NCBI GenBank assembly: GCA_030526455.1
Contig: JAUNCU010000103.1
Coordinates: 1-7,743 of the forward strand
From: Bacteroidales bacterium
GTDB lineage: Bacteria; Bacteroidota; Bacteroidia; Bacteroidales; Muribaculaceae
Length of the DNA: 7,743 bases
Reading direction: 5' to 3'
The notes beneath the pieces are model-generated. The model did no database searches and was not told the DNA's origin. It saw only the letters and a list, made by a program, of their open reading frames with translations. Position numbers and translations under genes: made by a program. This document shows, piece by piece, positions 5,328 to 7,743 of the stretch (the first letter of the stretch is position 1; each line of letters opens with the position of its first letter).

Positions 5328-6671
5328 ATGACAAACAGAGCAAGTTTCGGCTCCCGTGTGGGGGCCATCGCAGCCACTGTGGGTTCGGCAGTGGGCTTAG
5401 GTAACATATGGCGTTTTCCCTATGAAGCAGGGGAGAACGGTGGTGGAGCATTTATCATCGTGTATATAGGATGCGTGCTCCTACTGGGCATTCCTGTGAT
5501 GCTGTCGGAATTCATCATCGGCCGTGGCACCCACCTCAACATGCGTGGTGCCTTGAAAAAACTCTCGCCCAACTCAAAGATTCACAATGTGGCATTCATC
5601 TGCGTGCTCGGCGCCATCATCACGCTGGGATTCTATAGCGTGGTGTGTGGCTGGGTGCTTGAATACCTTTACCAGGCCGCTGTGGGCAACCTTTGCGACC
5701 GCAGTGCTGCCGAGTATTCCCAGATTTTCACCGATTTCATTTCCAATCCTTATCGCAACGTATTGCTCACCGTAGCATTCCTCGCCATCAACTTTTTTGT
5801 GATGCTTGGCGGCGTGCGCAAAGGGGTGGAGCGCACCTCGTCGGTGATGATGCCGTTGCTCTTCTTGATGCTGCTCGTTTTTGCCGTGAATTCGCTCCTT
5901 TTGCCAAATGCTGGCAAAGGACTGGAGTTCCTCTTCTCTGTGGATTTCTCTCAACTCACCTGGCGCGGCGTGGTGGATGCTTTCGGGCAGGCGTTCATGT
6001 CGCTCACCCTCGGCATTGCGGGCCTTATCACCTTCTCGTCCTATTTCAAAGACGAGGCGCCACTTGTGCGTGATGCTTGCACCATTGCCACTCTCGACAC
6101 CCTCGTGGCCATCCTTGCCGGCGTGGTGATATTTCCCGCCGTGTTCTCCTTCGGCATGCAGCCCGAGGCGGGTCCGAAACTGGTGTTTGAGGTGCTGCCC
6201 AACATCTTCCAGCAGATGCCTGGCGGCTATGTGTGGGGTGTGATGTTCTTTGTGCTGCTCTTCTTTGCGGCCCTCACCAGTACCATCTCGCTCAGCGAAA
6301 TCCCCATCACCTTCATCAGCGAGGAATTCCACCTCACCCGCAAGAAAGCCACCTTCATCGTGGCAGCGCTCACGCTCGTGATTGCCGTGGTGAGTGCGCT
6401 CTCGTTCAATGTGTTGAGCGACACCATGGTGTCGGGCATGAATCTCTTCGACTTCTTCAACTATCTGTCGAGCAACTTCTTCATGCTCATGGGCGGCTTG
6501 TTCACTGCCATCTATGTGGGCTGGTTCCTCGATCGCAAGGTGATTACCGCCCAACTCACCAGCGGCGGGCGTTACCGCACCCGTGTGCAGTGGGCCGTGA
6601 TCTTCTGCCTGCGCTACATTGCCCCAGTGGCCGTGGTCATCATCTTCCTCTATTATTTGGGAATCATATAA
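5328..6671 (+). CDS. Sodium:neurotransmitter symporter family transporter (NSS, LeuT fold), copy 2
   Basis: 447 aa from ATG at 5328. A TTG 16 codons upstream is in frame, but MTNRASFGSRVGAIAATVGS aligns position for position with the start of copy 1, so 5328 is preferred. It is paralogous to copy 1 with no gaps through about residue 410. Na+ ligands are kept: A21, N26, S225, D257, and A314/T317/S318. E36 is present, unlike copy 1. The extracellular gate differs: LeuT F253 corresponds to Met224 (Phe in copy 1), and LeuT D404 to Asn378 (Asp in copy 1), while R29 and Y103 remain. This suggests altered gating or a different substrate from copy 1. The gene has its own promoter and ends in a strong terminator, so it may form a single-gene unit. 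The family call is firm; the substrate (amino acid or amine) is open. Confidence 0.95.
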   Translation: MTNRASFGSRVGAIAATVGSAVGLGNIWRFPYEAGENGGGAFIIVYIGCVLLLGIPVMLSEFIIGRGTHLNMRGALKKLSPNSKIHNVAFICVLGAIITLGFYSVVCGWVLEYLYQAAVGNLCDRSAAEYSQIFTDFISNPYRNVLLTVAFLAINFFVMLGGVRKGVERTSSVMMPLLFLMLLVFAVNSLLLPNAGKGLEFLFSVDFSQLTWRGVVDAFGQAFMSLTLGIAGLITFSSYFKDEAPLVRDACTIATLDTLVAILAGVVIFPAVFSFGMQPEAGPKLVFEVLPNIFQQMPGGYVWGVMFFVLLFFAALTSTISLSEIPITFISEEFHLTRKKATFIVAALTLVIAVVSALSFNVLSDTMVSGMNLFDFFNYLSSNFFMLMGGLFTAIYVGWFLDRKVITAQLTSGGRYRTRVQWAVIFCLRYIAPVAVVIIFLYYLGII

Positions 6672-6707
6672 CGAGAAATAGCCATAACACAAAAATATAC
6701 GTTCCGG

Positions 6708-6750
6708 TCCATCCTCGAAGGCAGCACTCCTGCGCGAGGATGGATTTTTT
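6708..6750 (+). terminator. Intrinsic terminator after transporter copy 2
   Basis: A perfect 10-bp stem tccatcctcg / cgaggatgga (6708-6717 with 6735-6744) is capped by an inner gcag/ctgc stem (6721-6724 with 6730-6733) and followed at once by six T (6745-6750). It ends the transporter transcript 36 bases past its stop codon and insulates folP. Confidence 0.92.
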
Positions 6751-6769
6751 GCTTTTTGTGAGGGCAAGG

Positions 6770-6801
6770 TTTGCTTAAGGGTGATTTTTTTTGTATTTTC
6801 G
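6770..6801 (+). promoter_or_regulatory. Promoter of folP
   Basis: TTTG (6770-6773), 20 bases, then TATTTTCG (6794-6801) fits the Bacteroidota pattern with one mismatch in the -7 box (TTCG for TTTG). Transcription would begin near 6807-6809, only a few bases before ATG at 6811. Either the mRNA is nearly leaderless or translation starts at the in-frame ATG at 6826. Confidence 0.55.
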
Positions 6802-6810
6802 CACAATTAA

Positions 6811-7686
6811 ATGAATTACTCTGCAATGATACCCAATTTCACTCCATTCACCCTTTCGCTCCGCGGCAAGGAACTGCACATCGAGCGCCCACTTATTATG
6901 GGCATCGTGAACGTGACGCCCGACTCTTTCTACAGCGACAGCCGCTCTTTCGACACCGCATCGCTCGAGCGGCGTGTGGCACAGATGCTTGAAGAAGGCG
7001 TCGACATCTTCGACATAGGTGCTTATTCCACCCGCCCTGGGGCCGATGAGGTGAGTGCTGAGGAGGAGTTGGCACGCCTCAAGCGTGGCATCGAAGTGGT
7101 GAAGCGCCTGGCGCCTGATGTGCCCATTTCCATCGACACATTCCGTGCCTCGGTGGCGCAAGCCTGTGTGGAAGAATTGGGCGCCGACATCATCAACGAC
7201 GTGTCGGGCGGCACGCTCGACGAGGCCATGGCTGCCACGGCAGGACGCCTCAATGTGCCTTACATCTTGATGCACATGCGCGGCACACCAGCCACCATGC
7301 AGCAGTTCACCGACTATCCTGGTGGGGTGGTGGCCGATGTGGTGGCCGACTTGAAGGCAAAGATGGAGCATTTCCACGCCCAGGGATGCGAGCAGGTGAT
7401 CATTGACCCAGGCTTCGGCTTCAGCAAAACGCTGGACCAGAACTATGCCCTCATGAGCGGCTTGAGCGAATTCCACGCCCTCAATGCGCCCTTGCTGGTG
7501 GGCATCTCGCGAAAGTCGATGATTTACCGCCTGCTAGGCGGAACGCCAGCAGAGTCGCTCGAAGGCACCACGGTGCTCAACACAGTGGCCATGCTCGCAG
7601 GCGCCCACATCCTGCGCGTCCACGACGTGAAAGCAGCAGCCGATGCACGCGCCATAGTAGAGAAATTATACACAGTCCAGAAGTAA
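6811..7686 (+). CDS. folP: Dihydropteroate synthase
   Basis: 291 aa, typical length and a TIM-barrel fold. It condenses 6-hydroxymethyl-7,8-dihydropterin pyrophosphate with p-aminobenzoate to 7,8-dihydropteroate in cytosolic folate synthesis, and is the sulfonamide target. Family motifs appear in order: MGIVNVTPDSF (30-40), IFDIGAYSTRPGA (66-78; the usual G-G/E-S is A-Y-S), SIDTF (107-111), GADIINDVSGG (124-134), LMHMRGTP (153-160), IIDPGFGFSKT (197-207), GISRKS (231-236) and RVHDV (269-273). Pterin- and phosphate-binding residues expected in these motifs (N34, D109, N129, K235, R269, H271) are all present, so the enzyme should be active. The start is ATG 6811 or possibly 6826; both leave the domain whole. 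It is separated from the transporter by a terminator and has its own promoter. In many Bacteroidales a CdaA-type diadenylate cyclase gene follows folP; that would lie outside the window. Confidence 0.97.
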   Translation: MNYSAMIPNFTPFTLSLRGKELHIERPLIMGIVNVTPDSFYSDSRSFDTASLERRVAQMLEEGVDIFDIGAYSTRPGADEVSAEEELARLKRGIEVVKRLAPDVPISIDTFRASVAQACVEELGADIINDVSGGTLDEAMAATAGRLNVPYILMHMRGTPATMQQFTDYPGGVVADVVADLKAKMEHFHAQGCEQVIIDPGFGFSKTLDQNYALMSGLSEFHALNAPLLVGISRKSMIYRLLGGTPAESLEGTTVLNTVAMLAGAHILRVHDVKAAADARAIVEKLYTVQK

Positions 7687-7705
7687 AAAACTATTTGACT
7701 CTTAG

Positions 7706-7743
7706 TCTTTTGGTCTTTTATTCTTTTATTCTTTTGGTCTTTT
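7706..7743. repeat. Octamer tandem repeat, pyrimidine-rich, running off the window
   Basis: TCTTTT recurs at 7706, 7714, 7722, 7730 and 7738, an exact 8-base period, with variable dinucleotides GG, AT, AT, GG between copies. It begins 20 bases after the folP stop and continues past the edge. Such short-period arrays can vary in copy number; no hairpin precedes it, so it is not a standard terminator. Confidence 0.75.

Noticed and set aside
5574..6806. 410-codon open frame on the minus strand opposite transporter copy 2
   Set aside because: It is His/Glu-rich antisense sequence opposite a clear NSS gene and overlaps the terminator; no family features.
6775..7476. 233-codon minus-strand frame opposite folP
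   Set aside because: Antisense of a fully motif-supported dihydropteroate synthase; composition reflects the complementary strand.
7706..7743. CRISPR-like array
   Set aside because: Period is only 8 bases with 2-base joints; there are no repeat-spacer units of CRISPR size.

Overview
The window looks like chromosomal DNA from a member of the Bacteroidales (Bacteroidota), probably near Prevotella or Muribaculaceae; the genus is a guess. Several genes are preceded by the Bacteroidota promoter pattern (TTTG, a 19-21 base spacer, then TAnnTTTG), no start has a convincing Shine-Dalgarno sequence, and the proteins resemble Bacteroidota versions of their families. Stop codons are standard.

Left part, minus strand, transcribed right to left (3131 to 1). 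A VanZ-like membrane protein gene is interrupted by one in-frame TAA (2572-3039). Next is a DNA methyltransferase fused to an N-terminal XRE-type helix-turn-helix (1076-2500). Its start codon and -7 box lie inside a 16-bp-arm inverted repeat, which suggests autoregulation. A WYL-domain transcriptional regulator follows (1-992, cut by the window edge), with its own -7 box and an upstream palindrome. The WYL gene is visibly more AT-rich than the rest. No restriction nuclease is visible. The methyltransferase-WYL pair could be the edge of a defence or other accessory locus continuing to the left.

Middle, 3040-3376: a 337-bp divergent intergenic region with promoter elements pointing both ways and a long-range imperfect inverted repeat linking them.

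Right part, plus strand. A small single-pass membrane protein (3377-3754) is followed 44 bp later by a LeuT-fold sodium:neurotransmitter symporter family transporter (3799-5157), probably in one operon. A second paralogous transporter (5328-6671) has its own near-consensus promoter and ends at a strong intrinsic terminator (6708-6750). The two transporters align without gaps over almost their whole length but differ at positions that matter in LeuT. Dihydropteroate synthase (folP, 6811-7686) follows, with a promoter so close that its mRNA may be nearly leaderless. The window ends in an 8-bp-period pyrimidine-rich tandem repeat.

Functionally, the right part is housekeeping and transport: Na+-coupled uptake of an amino acid or related amine, and folate synthesis. 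The left part is regulatory and accessory. The most interesting parts are the self-regulated HTH-methyltransferase/WYL module and the divergent gate residues of the tandem transporters.
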